Source: Bradyrhizobium japonicum USDA 6 (GTDB lineage: Bacteria > Pseudomonadota > Alphaproteobacteria > Rhizobiales > Xanthobacteraceae). Taken from it: 64,000 nt of DNA. Below the pieces are notes generated by a model. The model worked only from the letters and a program-made list of their open reading frames with translations, was not told where the DNA came from and made no database searches. Shown one piece after another: positions 18,048 through 27,520 of this stretch. A program made the position numbers and the translations under genes. The stretch covers positions 7,681,001 through 7,745,000 of the forward strand of contig NC_017249.1 of the NCBI RefSeq assembly GCF_000284375.1, written 5' to 3'. Position 1 is the first letter of the stretch. Each line of letters opens with the position of its first letter.

Positions 18048-19439
18048 ATGATCAGCCTGCTCGCATTCGGCAGCTATATCTACCAGAGTGCGTCCGCGAT
18101 CATTCTGATCTTCGCCGTCAGCCATATCCTCTCGCCGGCCCAGTACACCTCGTTCTCGCTGGCGCTGGCGACGAGCCAGTTGTTCTGCGTCTTCGTGTTC
18201 GAATGGCTGCAGCTGGCCGGCGTTCGTTTCCTTGCCGCAGCTTCCGGAGAAGAGGCCGCGCGCCTGCGGTTCTCGCTGTTCAGCGCCGGGCTGCTGAGCG
18301 CGCTGGTGCTGCTGCTCGTCGGCGGCGTGGCGGGACTACTGGGCACGCTCGAGACGAGCGTCGTCGCCCTCGCGCTGGCGATGGCCGTGCTGCAAGGCGC
18401 CACCGACCTCTATTTCATGATCGTCCGCGTGTCCGACCGGCTGGGGACCGCGTCCATGCTCCTGATCCTGCGTGCCAGCGTGCTTCTGGCCGGCGCCGTC
18501 GCGGGCGCGCTGCTCCACGGCACGGCTGCAGCGACGCTGTGCGGCATGGCCGCGAGCTACGGCGCGGTGCTTCTCCTGAGCCTGGTCGTGCATCGCACTT
18601 CGCTACGGCGCGCGTCGCGACACGCCATGCTGACCGACTGGGGCAATTTCTGCCGCTACGGCATCATGGCTGCCGCCGCCTCCGTCATTCATCTCTCCGT
18701 ACCCGTCACCTTGCGCCTGATCGTGATCGCCACGCTCGGCCGGGCATCGACCGGAGCGGCCGGCTTCTCGATGGCGATCGACCTCCTGCAACGACCGTTC
18801 TCGGTCCTGGTGGCCGCCATTCACACCGTCTGCTATCCCAATGTCGTGGTCCAGTTCGAGCGCGGCGTCGACGGCGAAGCGCGCAGGGCCACCGCCCGCA
18901 TGCTCGAATTCATCCTCTGCGCGACGATCGTGATGCTGGGCGGGCTGATCGGCCTCCTGCCCGACGCGGCGCATCTGTTCGTGCCCGCCGATCTGCTGGT
19001 CGATTTCCTCAACGCGGCGCCGGTCGCGGCGATCTTCTACTTCCTCCACACCCACCTTCAGGCCACGCTCGCGATCGTGCCGCATCTGACCAAATCGGCG
19101 ATGAGGCTTGTGGTCGTCGCAGCGTGCCAGCTGCTGCTGGTGTCGGCGGCGTCCTCGATCGGCGCGCTGCTTCACATATCGGTGGCGGGACAGATCGCGA
19201 GCGCGGCCTTGGCCACCGCGCTCATCATCCTCTTCGCCAGCGGTCCGCTGATCCGGTTCAGGGCGGCGCCAAAGGCGCTGCTGATCCTGGAAGCGACCGT
19301 CGCGGCCGCCGCGATCGCGATGCTCGCGGCAGCTCCGTCGGACTCCCTGACCTGGCTCGCGGGAAAGATCGTCTTTGCCGGCCTCGCCGTCGTTCTGGTG
19401 ACGTGGCGAGGCGATCTGCTGGCCTCCGCACGCAGTTAA
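18048..19439 (+). CDS. Wzx-like polysaccharide flippase (MATE/PST superfamily), first copy
   Basis: 463 residues from ATG 18048 (a TTG three codons earlier is possible). It is hydrophobic almost throughout with about 12 membrane segments, starting MISLLAFGSYIYQSASAIIL, and with the family-type positions SHILSPAQYTSFSLAL and GAAGFSMAIDLLQRPFSVL. It should flip undecaprenyl-linked repeat units across the inner membrane. A second, better-conserved flippase is encoded at 27521. It converges with the transferase ending at 19443, leaving a 3-base gap. Confidence 0.75.
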   Translation: MISLLAFGSYIYQSASAIILIFAVSHILSPAQYTSFSLALATSQLFCVFVFEWLQLAGVRFLAAASGEEAARLRFSLFSAGLLSALVLLLVGGVAGLLGTLETSVVALALAMAVLQGATDLYFMIVRVSDRLGTASMLLILRASVLLAGAVAGALLHGTAAATLCGMAASYGAVLLLSLVVHRTSLRRASRHAMLTDWGNFCRYGIMAAAASVIHLSVPVTLRLIVIATLGRASTGAAGFSMAIDLLQRPFSVLVAAIHTVCYPNVVVQFERGVDGEARRATARMLEFILCATIVMLGGLIGLLPDAAHLFVPADLLVDFLNAAPVAAIFYFLHTHLQATLAIVPHLTKSAMRLVVVAACQLLLVSAASSIGALLHISVAGQIASAALATALIILFASGPLIRFRAAPKALLILEATVAAAAIAMLAAAPSDSLTWLAGKIVFAGLAVVLVTWRGDLLASARS

Positions 19440-19442
19440 GAT

Positions 19443-20666
19443 TTAGGCCTTCACCGCGTGAGCCAGCGCGTTGCCGCTGGTATCGCCGGTCAAACCGTAG
19501 ATTCTGAGGGTCTCGTCGACCATCGGCCCGACACCGAAATATTGCTGGGCGCGCGCAAGAGCATTGCGCGACAGCGCGGCGCGCATCGCAGGGTCGGCCA
19601 CCTTCTCGAGCGCACCGACGAGCGCGTCGACGTCCTCGAACGGCACGATGAAGCCGGTCTGGCCCTGGATGATCTGATCAGTCGCGCCGCCCGCCGGGGT
19701 CCGGACCGGAACGAGGCCCGTCGCCATGGCCTCGGCAACGCCGAGCGGAAATCCCTCGAACCGGCTCGGCAGCGCGAACACGTCGGCGGCCCAGAGGATT
19801 TCGCGGACGTCACCCATGAACCCGAGGAACTTGAAGGTGTCCTTGTCCTTCTCGCCGGCATAGGCGAACGACTTGATTTCCTTCTCGCGCTCGGCTCCGC
19901 CGCTGCCGACAAAGTAGCATTTGATGTCGATCGGCGAAGAACTGGCGCTGTCGCGGATCTTGCGCGCCGCCTTGATGAGGAGATCGTGGCCCTTCACCCA
20001 GGCGAGACGGGCCGCCAGCAGACACATGAACTCACCGTCGGCGACGCCGAATTTCGCGCGCGCATCGCGGCGCTCGGCATCCGAGGGCGGGCGGAAGTGA
20101 ACCGTGTCGACGCCACCATAGACCTTGGCGATCCGGCTCTTGCCGAACAGCACGTAGCGGCGCAGATGCCGGAGCGATTCCTCCGACATCAGGATGAGGG
20201 TGTGGGGAAAGAAGAGGTTGAAGAACAGGACCTGGACCGGGCTGAAGGTGGATTGCGGCGCATTCTGGACCTTCTCGATGTTCCCGAGCACCGAGGGATG
20301 ATAGGTCGCAACGCAGCGCGCGCCGGTGAGCAGCGCCAGCAGCCTGCCCCACATCAGCATGCCCAGCCCGTGGACGTTGATCACGGTGATGTTGTTCTTC
20401 CGGATTAGCTTCAACAGCCGCATGAAGATCGACAGCGAGGGCAACTTCCGAAGTCCCGGAACGACGTGCCATTCCTTGACGGCCGCCGCCAGCTTCTGAC
20501 GCTTGTATTCGGACTTCTCGTCCGAGCGCACGGCGCCTGAGACCAGGTGGATCTGCACGCCCCGGCCATGCAATCCCGTGGCCAGGGTCTCGCAATAGGA
20601 TGCAATCCCGTCATTGCAATTCACGACCTCAACCAGAAACATGACATTCGGGGCGGGATCTTGCAT
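19443..20666 (-). CDS. GT4 glycosyltransferase
   Basis: 407 residues from ATG 20666, which has GTAAGG eight bases upstream; a TTG at 20699 would add 11 residues. Motifs are EVVNCNDGIASYCETLA near the N-terminus, LLAARLAWVKGHDLLIKAA, and EX7E in RFEGFPLGVAEAMATG. It is a retaining GT-B enzyme, probably cytoplasmic and peripherally membrane-bound. It is the only GT4 gene of the locus on the minus strand and does not sit in an obvious operon. Confidence 0.88.
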   Translation of the reverse strand: MQDPAPNVMFLVEVVNCNDGIASYCETLATGLHGRGVQIHLVSGAVRSDEKSEYKRQKLAAAVKEWHVVPGLRKLPSLSIFMRLLKLIRKNNITVINVHGLGMLMWGRLLALLTGARCVATYHPSVLGNIEKVQNAPQSTFSPVQVLFFNLFFPHTLILMSEESLRHLRRYVLFGKSRIAKVYGGVDTVHFRPPSDAERRDARAKFGVADGEFMCLLAARLAWVKGHDLLIKAARKIRDSASSSPIDIKCYFVGSGGAEREKEIKSFAYAGEKDKDTFKFLGFMGDVREILWAADVFALPSRFEGFPLGVAEAMATGLVPVRTPAGGATDQIIQGQTGFIVPFEDVDALVGALEKVADPAMRAALSRNALARAQQYFGVGPMVDETLRIYGLTGDTSGNALAHAVKA

Positions 20667-21160
20667 GGGAATGGCCTTACTCCGTTCAATCGACGACAAT
20701 TCGGTCAGTGCTTAGCGGCAAATTCCATGCCGTGCCAGCGGTTTGCCCGCAACAGCATTGCGCGCCTAACATATTGACGTTGCGGATCTGCGACACTCCG
20801 CCCCGGCACTGCAGACGACGTCCGAAGTCCGCTTCTCGGGTTCGCGCCTTCCGCCCGAAGTCGGCGTTCCCTTCAAATTCCGCAAGCAACTCCCGGTTGA
20901 AACGTCCCCCGGCCCCTTGCCCGCCGAGTCCGCGACCGATTGTCCCGCCGTCAATGCACCGATCGCCGCACCTCGTGCACAAAGATTGGACCTCTCATCC
21001 GGTCGATGACGTTCGTTCGACTGACCCTGCACCTCGACGAGGCGTTTCTTCATCGGTCAAAGACGGACTCGATATCCTTCTGCACGGACGTCGACACGAA
21101 TGTCGCAGCGAGGAGAGAAAACAAAACTCCAATAGCGAGTTCCGTAGATGTACTTTCTCG

Positions 21161-21182
21161 TTTCCCGACTGCACGCGGGAAA
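21161..21182. promoter_or_regulatory. Inverted repeat TTTCCCG-N8-CGGGAAA, possible operator
   Basis: TTTCCCG at 21161-21167 is mirrored by CGGGAAA at 21176-21182 with an 8-base spacer. It is perfect over 7 bp, in the long region upstream of the secreted repeat protein. The binding protein is unknown. Confidence 0.3.
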
Positions 21183-21316
21183 ATTCGGAAGCACGCTGCA
21201 AGCCTTCAACGCCCGAACAACTGTCACATTCGAAGATCAATCGATATTTTTTTCGATCGTGACTCTCAGGCAACTCGATCCGCCCACGCCACAGGCTTAA
21301 CGGCGCTTAACACAAT

Positions 21317-21344
21317 AGATTCGAAGCAAGAGATTCGAAGCAAG
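21317..21344. repeat. Perfect 14-bp tandem repeat
   Basis: AGATTCGAAGCAAG occurs at 21317-21330 and again at 21331-21344. Each copy carries the palindrome TTCGAA. It lies about 300 bases before the likely start of the large secreted protein. Confidence 0.9.
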
Positions 21345-21643
21345 GCTGCTCGCGCGACAAGCAAATGCGTTTCGATTAGGCATCGGCACAACATCGATCG
21401 AACATCGTCGTTGCATCGCCATTCGAACGTCACGCTGCAAGCACATTGCCGTGGTCTTCATCGATCAATCTCAGTCCACGCAGATTCGTGCGCTGTGGGC
21501 GTCGCGCAGGAAGCGTCGGTGAAAAAATCTCCGGGTGCTTCCATTTTTACCGATCTCACCAACTCGAAAAACAGAGATTGGCCGATACGACAGACGCTGG
21601 CGGCACCGAACTCTCGCGTTTCAGAAAAGGCTCCGAAATACCG

Positions 21644-24600
21644 ATGACTACCGCATCACCAGATCAGACGATCCTGTCGGCGAGCACCTTTGTCAGTTCC
21701 ATCGGCGTCAATGTTCACGTTGGATATTCCTGGGGCGCCTACGACAACCTCGCCCTCGTCGAGGACAATCTCAAATATCTCGGGGTGACGAAACTGCGGG
21801 GCGGACTCGCCACGAGCCCGGAAGCGCAACCGATCGTCGAGGGACTTGCGAAGGACGGTTACAAATTCGACCTCGTGGTTCCGTCGGGCGTTCCGGCCGG
21901 CGGCGCGGCTGCGCTCCAGTCTTATCTGGAATCCGTCAAGGAGTTCGCGGCCAGCCATCCCGGCAGCGTCATCGCGCTGGAAGGCCTCAACGAGGTCAAC
22001 ATCCAGGGCTTCAGCTATAACGGGAGCTCGAGCGTCTCGGCCGCGGCGCAGTTCCAGGCTGTCTATTATAACGCCATCAAGGCGGACGCCGCGCTCAAGG
22101 ACATCCCCGTCTACAATTTGTCGATCGGCTATAATGACTCGGCCGACTACGCCAATCTCGGAAACATGTCGGGGTCGACCGACTACGCCAACTCTCACGC
22201 CTATGTCAGCACCGGCCTGACACCCGAAACCGCCCTCGAGCAATTGCTCGGTAACGCCACGTCGGTCACCGGCGGCAAACCGGTCGTGATCACCGAGACC
22301 GGCTATACGACCAAGAGCGATACCCCGTATGTCGGCGCCAGCGAGAACGTACAGGCGAAATCGATCCTGAACACGCTGGTCGATGCCTACAAGGACGGCG
22401 TCAGCACCACCTATCTCTATCAATTGCTCGACGCCTCGGCGAGCAACGACCCTACGGATCCCGAATCGCACTGGGGCCTGTTCAACGCCGACGGAACCCC
22501 GAAGCTCGCGGCGACAGCAGTCCACAATCTGACGACGATCCTGGCCGACGACGGCAAGGGCGGCCACACGCCGACTGCCTCGCTCAACTATACGCTCGAC
22601 AACATGCCGGCGAGCGGGAACAGCATGGTTCTCGGCAAGAGCAACGGCGCCTATGAGCTCGTGGTCTGGGCGGAACCCAAGGTCTGGAACGACGCCACCG
22701 ACACCGAGATCGCGAATCCAACGACGTCGGTTACCGTCAACCTGGGCAGCGTCCACCACCTGATCAACGTCTATGATCCGCTGAAGGGCAGCTCGCCGAT
22801 CGCGACCTACACCGATGTCAGCCAGATCGTGGTTCCGATCACGGACCATCCGCTCATCATCGAGATCGACGCTCCCACAGGAGGCGGCTCTGCACCGCCC
22901 GCCGTGACCGACGTCAGCGGAACCGCCGCCGACATCGTGTCGCAGATGTCCGACCTGAATGCCTCGGATTCGCTCAAGACCATCACGCTCACCGACACCC
23001 ACGTGCTTCCGGTCGCCTCCGATGCGACCATGGCGTACATGATCTCGCATTACGGGAAGGCGCTCGCGGCCATCCAGGGCGGCTACCAGTTCTCGATCAC
23101 CAACTCGACCGACACCTGGAGCGTGACCAGGGTCTACGACTCCTCCGCAAAGCTTCTGTCGACCAGCACGTCCAACTTCACCGACGGCGTCATCACCAGC
23201 AAAGTGACCCTCAATACCGACGGCTCGTCGGAGAACATCGCCTATACCGGCGGCAAGATGGTGCGTGACGTCACCGTCTCGGCGATCGGCGACAAGGACA
23301 CCAAGACCTACGATACGAGCGGCAATCTCATCGCGGACCTCGTCCAGAACAAGGACGGCTCGTCCTCGAACACGCTCTATTCGAACGGCGTCAAGACCAA
23401 GGTCTACGTCACCAATGCCGACCGCACCCACGACAACTACTATTACAACATCACCGGCCAGTCCTATACCACCGAGCACGACCAGCTCGACGCGGGCGGG
23501 AAGCTTCTATCAGTCGTCCGGATGCATGCCGACGGCTCCATGGCCTACAGCCAGGTCTACAACAGCGACGGCAGCAAGGTCACGACCCAGTACGACGCCA
23601 CGGGCCACAAGACCTCCGTCGTCACCGTGACGTCGACGGCGACCAGCACCGATTTCTACACCACAGCCGGCTTGATCAAGCAGCAGGTCGTGCAGACGAC
23701 CTCCGGCAACGTGACCACGACCAACTACAACGGCTCGCTGCTGGCGTCGGTCTACGTGGTCAACGCCGACGGGTCGAAGCAGTCGAAATTGTACGACGCC
23801 AAGGGCGTCATCGCGAGCGACCTGGTCCAGAATGCCGACGGCTCGTCGTCGAACACGGTCTATTCGGCGGGTGTCAAGACCAAGACCTACGTCACCAACG
23901 CCGACGGCAGCAGCGACAATTACTATTTCAACATCACCGGCCAGTCCTATACCGGTGAGCACGACCATCTCGATGCGAGCGGAAAGCTGGTGTCCGTCAG
24001 CCGCACGCATGCCGACGGCACCATGGCCTACAGCCAGGTCTTCAACAGCGACGGCAGCAAGGTCACGACCCAGTACGACTCGACCGGCCACAAGACCTCG
24101 GCCATCACCATCACGTCGACGGCCACCACGACCAATTTCTATACCGCCGCGGGCACGCTCAAGCAGCAGGTGGTGCAGACGACCTCCGGCAACGTGACCA
24201 CGACCAACTACAACGGCTCGCTGCTGGCGTCGGTCTACGTGGTCAACGCCGACGGGTCGAAGCAGTCGAAGCTGTACGATTCCAACGGCATCATCGCGAG
24301 CGACCTGATCCAGAACAAGGACAGCTCGTCCTCGAACACGCTCTACACGGCCGGCGTCAAGACCAAGGTCTATGGCACCAATGCCGACGGCAGCCGCGAC
24401 AACTACTATTACAACATCACCGGCCAGTCCTATACCAACGAGCACGACCACATCGATCCGAGCGGAAAGCTGCTTCTGGTCAGCCGTACCCATGCCGACG
24501 GCTCGATGGCCTATAGCCAGGTGATCAACAGCGACGGCAGCAAGGTCACGACCCAGTACGACTCCACCGGTCACAAGACCTCGGTCGTCACTGTCACGTC

Positions 24601-26002
24601 GTCGAGCACGACGACCGACACCTACGACCCGTCATCCGGAGTACTGAAGCAGGAGATCGTCAAGACGAGCTCCGGCACCACCACGACGAACTACAATGGC
24701 ACGCTGCTAGCGTCGGTCTACGTGGTCAACGCCGACGGGTCGAAGGATACCAAGCTGTACGATTCCAGCGGCAAGCTCGCCAGCGATCTGGTCCAAAACA
24801 AGGACGGCTCGTCCTCGAACACGGTCTATTCGGCCGGCGTCAAGACGAAGCTCTACGTCACCAATGCCGACGGCAGCCATGACAACACCTTCTACAACAT
24901 CACGGGCCAGAGCTATACGACCGAGATCCAGCACCTCACCGCCGCCGGCGCACTTACGGTCCTGACCCGCCTTCATGCCGATGATACGCTTGCCTACAAG
25001 CAGGTGATCAACAGCGACGGCAGCAAGGTCACCGACCTCTACGACAGCACCGGCCACAAGACGAGCGAGATCCACAACAACGCCGATGGATCGACCACGA
25101 CGGACACGTACAACTCGTCGGGAGCTCTGGTCCAGGACGTTCACAAGACCGCGGGCGGCGACGTGACGACGACGAACTACGTGAATGGTTTGAACTCGTC
25201 GATCTACATCGTGAACGCCGACGGCACCAAGGAGACCAAGCTGTTCGACAGCAATGGCAGCCTCACCAGCGACTACGTGCTGAACAAGGACGGCTCGAAC
25301 TCGACGACCGTGTATGCGTCTGGCGTCAAGTCCGCGGTCTACGTCAACAACGCCGACGGCTCGCACGACAATACGAAGTACAACATCACCGGCCAGAGCT
25401 ACGTCACGGAGCAGCAGCACATCGACGCGGCGGGCAAGATGACGTCGATCACCCGTTCGCACGCAGACGGCACGCTCGACTATACGCAGGTCGTCAAGTC
25501 GGACGGCAGCAAGGTCACCGACGTCTACGACAGCACCGGGGTCAAGACGACCGAAATCCTCAACAACGCCGATGGAACGTCTGACGTCTTCAAGTTCAAG
25601 GTCTCCGGCCTGCCGGGCGCCGTCGAGCACGACAGCTACAATACCAGCGGCTCGCTGCTCTCGATCGACGTCCTCAACACCGATGGGACCCACGCCGTCA
25701 CGGCGGTGACTGCGGGACAGACACTGGCCGGCGGCAGCGGCAACGACATCTTCTCCGCGGCGCCGGGCACGACCACGGTCATGTTCGACGGCGGCAACGA
25801 CCAGATCAAGAGCTTCCACGCCGGAACCGCGGCGAACCACGACACGATCGAAATCCTGAAATCACTGGTGGCCGACTACAGCCACCTGCAGATTTCGCAA
25901 TCAGGCTCGGACACGCTGATCCAGCTCACTTCGGCCGATTCCATCCTGTTGAAGAATGTGAACTCGGCCAACCTGGACCACGGCAACTTCCTGTTCGTCT
26001 GA
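21644..26002 (+). CDS. Large secreted protein: GH-A-like domain, five ~161-aa repeats, RTX-like C-terminus
   Basis: 1452 residues from ATG 21644; the open frame reaches 21446 but its first 66 codons look non-coding. No N-terminal signal peptide. Residues about 15-430 resemble a clan GH-A barrel, with Asn-Glu in LEGLNEVN (Glu 117) and VITETGY (Glu 218). From about 545 to 1320 there are five repeats of ~161 residues built of shorter NADGS...Y...G units, reminiscent of YD/Rhs-type repeats. The C-terminus has AGGSGNDIF and MFDGGND followed by a hydrophobic/acidic end ending NFLFV, like type I secretion substrates. Likely a surface or matrix enzyme/adhesin exported by a type I system encoded elsewhere. 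A polysaccharide substrate is inference from the locus. Confidence 0.8.
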   Translation: MTTASPDQTILSASTFVSSIGVNVHVGYSWGAYDNLALVEDNLKYLGVTKLRGGLATSPEAQPIVEGLAKDGYKFDLVVPSGVPAGGAAALQSYLESVKEFAASHPGSVIALEGLNEVNIQGFSYNGSSSVSAAAQFQAVYYNAIKADAALKDIPVYNLSIGYNDSADYANLGNMSGSTDYANSHAYVSTGLTPETALEQLLGNATSVTGGKPVVITETGYTTKSDTPYVGASENVQAKSILNTLVDAYKDGVSTTYLYQLLDASASNDPTDPESHWGLFNADGTPKLAATAVHNLTTILADDGKGGHTPTASLNYTLDNMPASGNSMVLGKSNGAYELVVWAEPKVWNDATDTEIANPTTSVTVNLGSVHHLINVYDPLKGSSPIATYTDVSQIVVPITDHPLIIEIDAPTGGGSAPPAVTDVSGTAADIVSQMSDLNASDSLKTITLTDTHVLPVASDATMAYMISHYGKALAAIQGGYQFSITNSTDTWSVTRVYDSSAKLLSTSTSNFTDGVITSKVTLNTDGSSENIAYTGGKMVRDVTVSAIGDKDTKTYDTSGNLIADLVQNKDGSSSNTLYSNGVKTKVYVTNADRTHDNYYYNITGQSYTTEHDQLDAGGKLLSVVRMHADGSMAYSQVYNSDGSKVTTQYDATGHKTSVVTVTSTATSTDFYTTAGLIKQQVVQTTSGNVTTTNYNGSLLASVYVVNADGSKQSKLYDAKGVIASDLVQNADGSSSNTVYSAGVKTKTYVTNADGSSDNYYFNITGQSYTGEHDHLDASGKLVSVSRTHADGTMAYSQVFNSDGSKVTTQYDSTGHKTSAITITSTATTTNFYTAAGTLKQQVVQTTSGNVTTTNYNGSLLASVYVVNADGSKQSKLYDSNGIIASDLIQNKDSSSSNTLYTAGVKTKVYGTNADGSRDNYYYNITGQSYTNEHDHIDPSGKLLLVSRTHADGSMAYSQVINSDGSKVTTQYDSTGHKTSVVTVTSSSTTTDTYDPSSGVLKQEIVKTSSGTTTTNYNGTLLASVYVVNADGSKDTKLYDSSGKLASDLVQNKDGSSSNTVYSAGVKTKLYVTNADGSHDNTFYNITGQSYTTEIQHLTAAGALTVLTRLHADDTLAYKQVINSDGSKVTDLYDSTGHKTSEIHNNADGSTTTDTYNSSGALVQDVHKTAGGDVTTTNYVNGLNSSIYIVNADGTKETKLFDSNGSLTSDYVLNKDGSNSTTVYASGVKSAVYVNNADGSHDNTKYNITGQSYVTEQQHIDAAGKMTSITRSHADGTLDYTQVVKSDGSKVTDVYDSTGVKTTEILNNADGTSDVFKFKVSGLPGAVEHDSYNTSGSLLSIDVLNTDGTHAVTAVTAGQTLAGGSGNDIFSAAPGTTTVMFDGGNDQIKSFHAGTAANHDTIEILKSLVADYSHLQISQSGSDTLIQLTSADSILLKNVNSANLDHGNFLFV
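23279..25600 (+). repeat. Five in-frame ~483-bp repeats inside the large secreted protein gene
   Basis: Unit starts, set by the NADG codon run, are about 23279, 23762, 24245, 24728 and 25214; the periods are 483, 483, 483 and 486 bases. The last copy is incomplete. Stretches near the ends of units 1 and 2 (around 23700-23790 and 24183-24273) are almost identical at DNA level, pointing to recent duplication or recombination. Confidence 0.9.
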
Positions 26003-26011
26003 TGCCGAAAC

Positions 26012-26038
26012 CAGCTGGCAGGCCACCCCTGCCAGCTG
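26012..26038 (+). terminator. Hairpin between convergent genes
   Basis: CAGCTGGCAGG (26012-26022) and CCTGCCAGCTG (26028-26038) form a perfect 11-bp stem with a 5-base loop, 10 bases after the stop of the large protein gene and before the convergent methyltransferase end at 26063. There is no strong T-run on either side. It could serve both directions. Confidence 0.6.
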
Positions 26039-26062
26039 ATCAGGACGACGGGGGAAGCAAGG

Positions 26063-26800
26063 TCAGTGCGGCCGCGCGGGTGTGGCCGTACCGATGAAGA
26101 TGATATCCTCGGCGAGCAGCGGAAGCTGCCGCAGCAGCATCGACTTCAGCTTTCCGGCGCGCATGAAGGTCGCCATCTTCACCTCGACCGGCGCATAGCC
26201 GGCATCGATTGCGACCTTGGCGATCGTGTAGGGCGTGAAGAAGAACCGGTGATCGCTGTTGATCGTCTCGACGTTCTTCAAGATGCCCTTGATGTTGCCG
26301 CCTCTGAAGGCGTTCGGAACGGTGATCACGATCTGATCGACGACGTCGCCGTAATTCTCCCTGAAGCGCGACAGGAACGAGACCGGATTCGGAATGTGCT
26401 CGACGACTTCGCCAAACACGGCGATGTCGAACTTCCGGCCGGATATTGCGTCGACCTTCTGGCCGGACGTCACGTCGCCCGCGACCATGTTGTCGAGCCC
26501 GGAAATCCGCGACGCCTCCCGCACCGCATCCGCATCGATGTCGACGCCGACGGTGTATTCGGAACACTCGGTGATCAGGCCGTGCAGCCAGTCCCGGTTG
26601 TCGATCTTTCGTTTGATCAGCGGCAGATGGTCACAGCATCCGACATGCAGGACGCGCTTGCCCCGACAAATGTCCACGAGGACGTCGCATCTGTATCTGA
26701 CGTCGCCGTCGCCCCGATATTGTACGACGATGGTGTCTTTGAACTTCGAGCCGTCGAGATAGGGATAGACCTGCGAAAAATCGGTAATGATCGACGACAT
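26063..26800 (-). CDS. Class I SAM-dependent methyltransferase
   Basis: 245 residues from ATG 26800, with AGGAAG seven bases upstream; the frame extends 17 codons further without support. SAM-binding motif I is VLHVGCCDH, motif II is TVGVDIDADAV, and post-I is FGEVVEHIPNPVSFL, of the UbiE/COQ5-like methyltransferase_11/23 type. It could O-methylate a sugar of the polymer, since Bradyrhizobium exopolysaccharides are known to carry methylated hexose; that role is inference. Last gene of the minus-strand run beginning at 32713. Confidence 0.8.
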   Translation of the reverse strand: MSSIITDFSQVYPYLDGSKFKDTIVVQYRGDGDVRYRCDVLVDICRGKRVLHVGCCDHLPLIKRKIDNRDWLHGLITECSEYTVGVDIDADAVREASRISGLDNMVAGDVTSGQKVDAISGRKFDIAVFGEVVEHIPNPVSFLSRFRENYGDVVDQIVITVPNAFRGGNIKGILKNVETINSDHRFFFTPYTIAKVAIDAGYAPVEVKMATFMRAGKLKSMLLRQLPLLAEDIIFIGTATPARPH

Positions 26801-26937
26801 GGGCTTGCTTCCTGTGTCTGAGACGTTTCCGGACACAACTATACATGGCAAGCAATCAGAATTGTGACCGGACTGCGCAGGCGGACGAAACGCGGACCGC
26901 GCATCGCCGGGAACCCGCGCCGTCGGTTCGCGGTCCG

Positions 26938-27507
26938 TCAGGCGCGCAGGCGACCTGGCGCTTCCGAGCGCACGATCCGCGCAGGTGCTCCCGCGGCAAC
27001 GGAATGCGGCGGGACGTCACGCGTCACGACCGCGTTGGCGGCAACGTTTGCTCCCGCGCCAATCGAAGTCGGGCCAACGATCACGGCGCCGGTGTAGATG
27101 ACGGCGCCGTCGCCGATGGTCGGGCAACCCGGTTCATCCCAGGCACGCCGGCCGAGCGTGACGTTGTGATAAAGCATCACGGAACGACCGATCCGCGCCC
27201 CCTCGCCGATCACGACGCCGGTCGGATGCGGCAAGATCAGCCCTGGACCGATCTCCGCGAGAACCGAGATGTAGCAGCCGCGCCGCATCAGCGCCCGCAC
27301 GAGCAGCCAGGTGATCTGATGTCCCCAGCGTGTCTGGAATCGCAGCATCTTGGCGATGCGCCAGGTCGTGATCACGGCAAAGCCCGGGCTCGTCAGCATG
27401 GCGACGAAAGCGGCAGCCACACCGGACCTGCCGGTGTTCGCCATCAGGTCCTCGCGCCACGGAATTCCCGCTTGGGACTTGCCGCTCATTTCCTCAACTG
27501 ATGACAT
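26938..27507 (-). CDS. Serine acetyltransferase-like hexapeptide-repeat transferase
   Basis: 189 residues from ATG 27507 (AGAGAT upstream); an ATG at 27540 would overlap the flippase gene. The left-handed beta-helix repeats are visible as ISVLAEIGPGLILPHP, GVVIGEGARIGRSVML and VIYTGAVIVGPTSIGAGANV, ending AAGAPARIV. The sequence YHNVTLG matches the CysE/colanic-acid acetyltransferase group. In this locus, acetylation of a sugar is more likely than cysteine synthesis, but sequence alone cannot decide. It lies 13 bases after the flippase gene. Confidence 0.82.
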   Translation of the reverse strand: MSSVEEMSGKSQAGIPWREDLMANTGRSGVAAAFVAMLTSPGFAVITTWRIAKMLRFQTRWGHQITWLLVRALMRRGCYISVLAEIGPGLILPHPTGVVIGEGARIGRSVMLYHNVTLGRRAWDEPGCPTIGDGAVIYTGAVIVGPTSIGAGANVAANAVVTRDVPPHSVAAGAPARIVRSEAPGRLRA

Positions 27508-27520
27508 CAAACGATCTCTA

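Larger units (their letters stand above)
20667..21643. other. 977-bp intergenic region upstream of the large secreted protein
   Basis: Divergent region between the transferase (minus) and the 1452-residue protein (plus). Open frames crossing it lack plausible starts, ribosome sites or residue composition. Its right half is AT-richer than the genes around it. It contains a 14-bp perfect tandem repeat (21317-21344), a 7-8-7 inverted repeat (21161-21182) and a T-run near 21246. I read it as a long regulatory region; no gene is supported. Confidence 0.5.

Noticed and set aside
21656..23479. 607-residue minus-strand frame under the large secreted protein
   Set aside because: Mirror of a repetitive coding sequence; Arg/Asp/Val/Gly-rich and with no recognisable motif.
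23279..25600. Possible CRISPR-like or non-coding repeat array
   Set aside because: Repeats are about 483 bp, in frame, and translate into a coherent repeat protein; no spacer structure.
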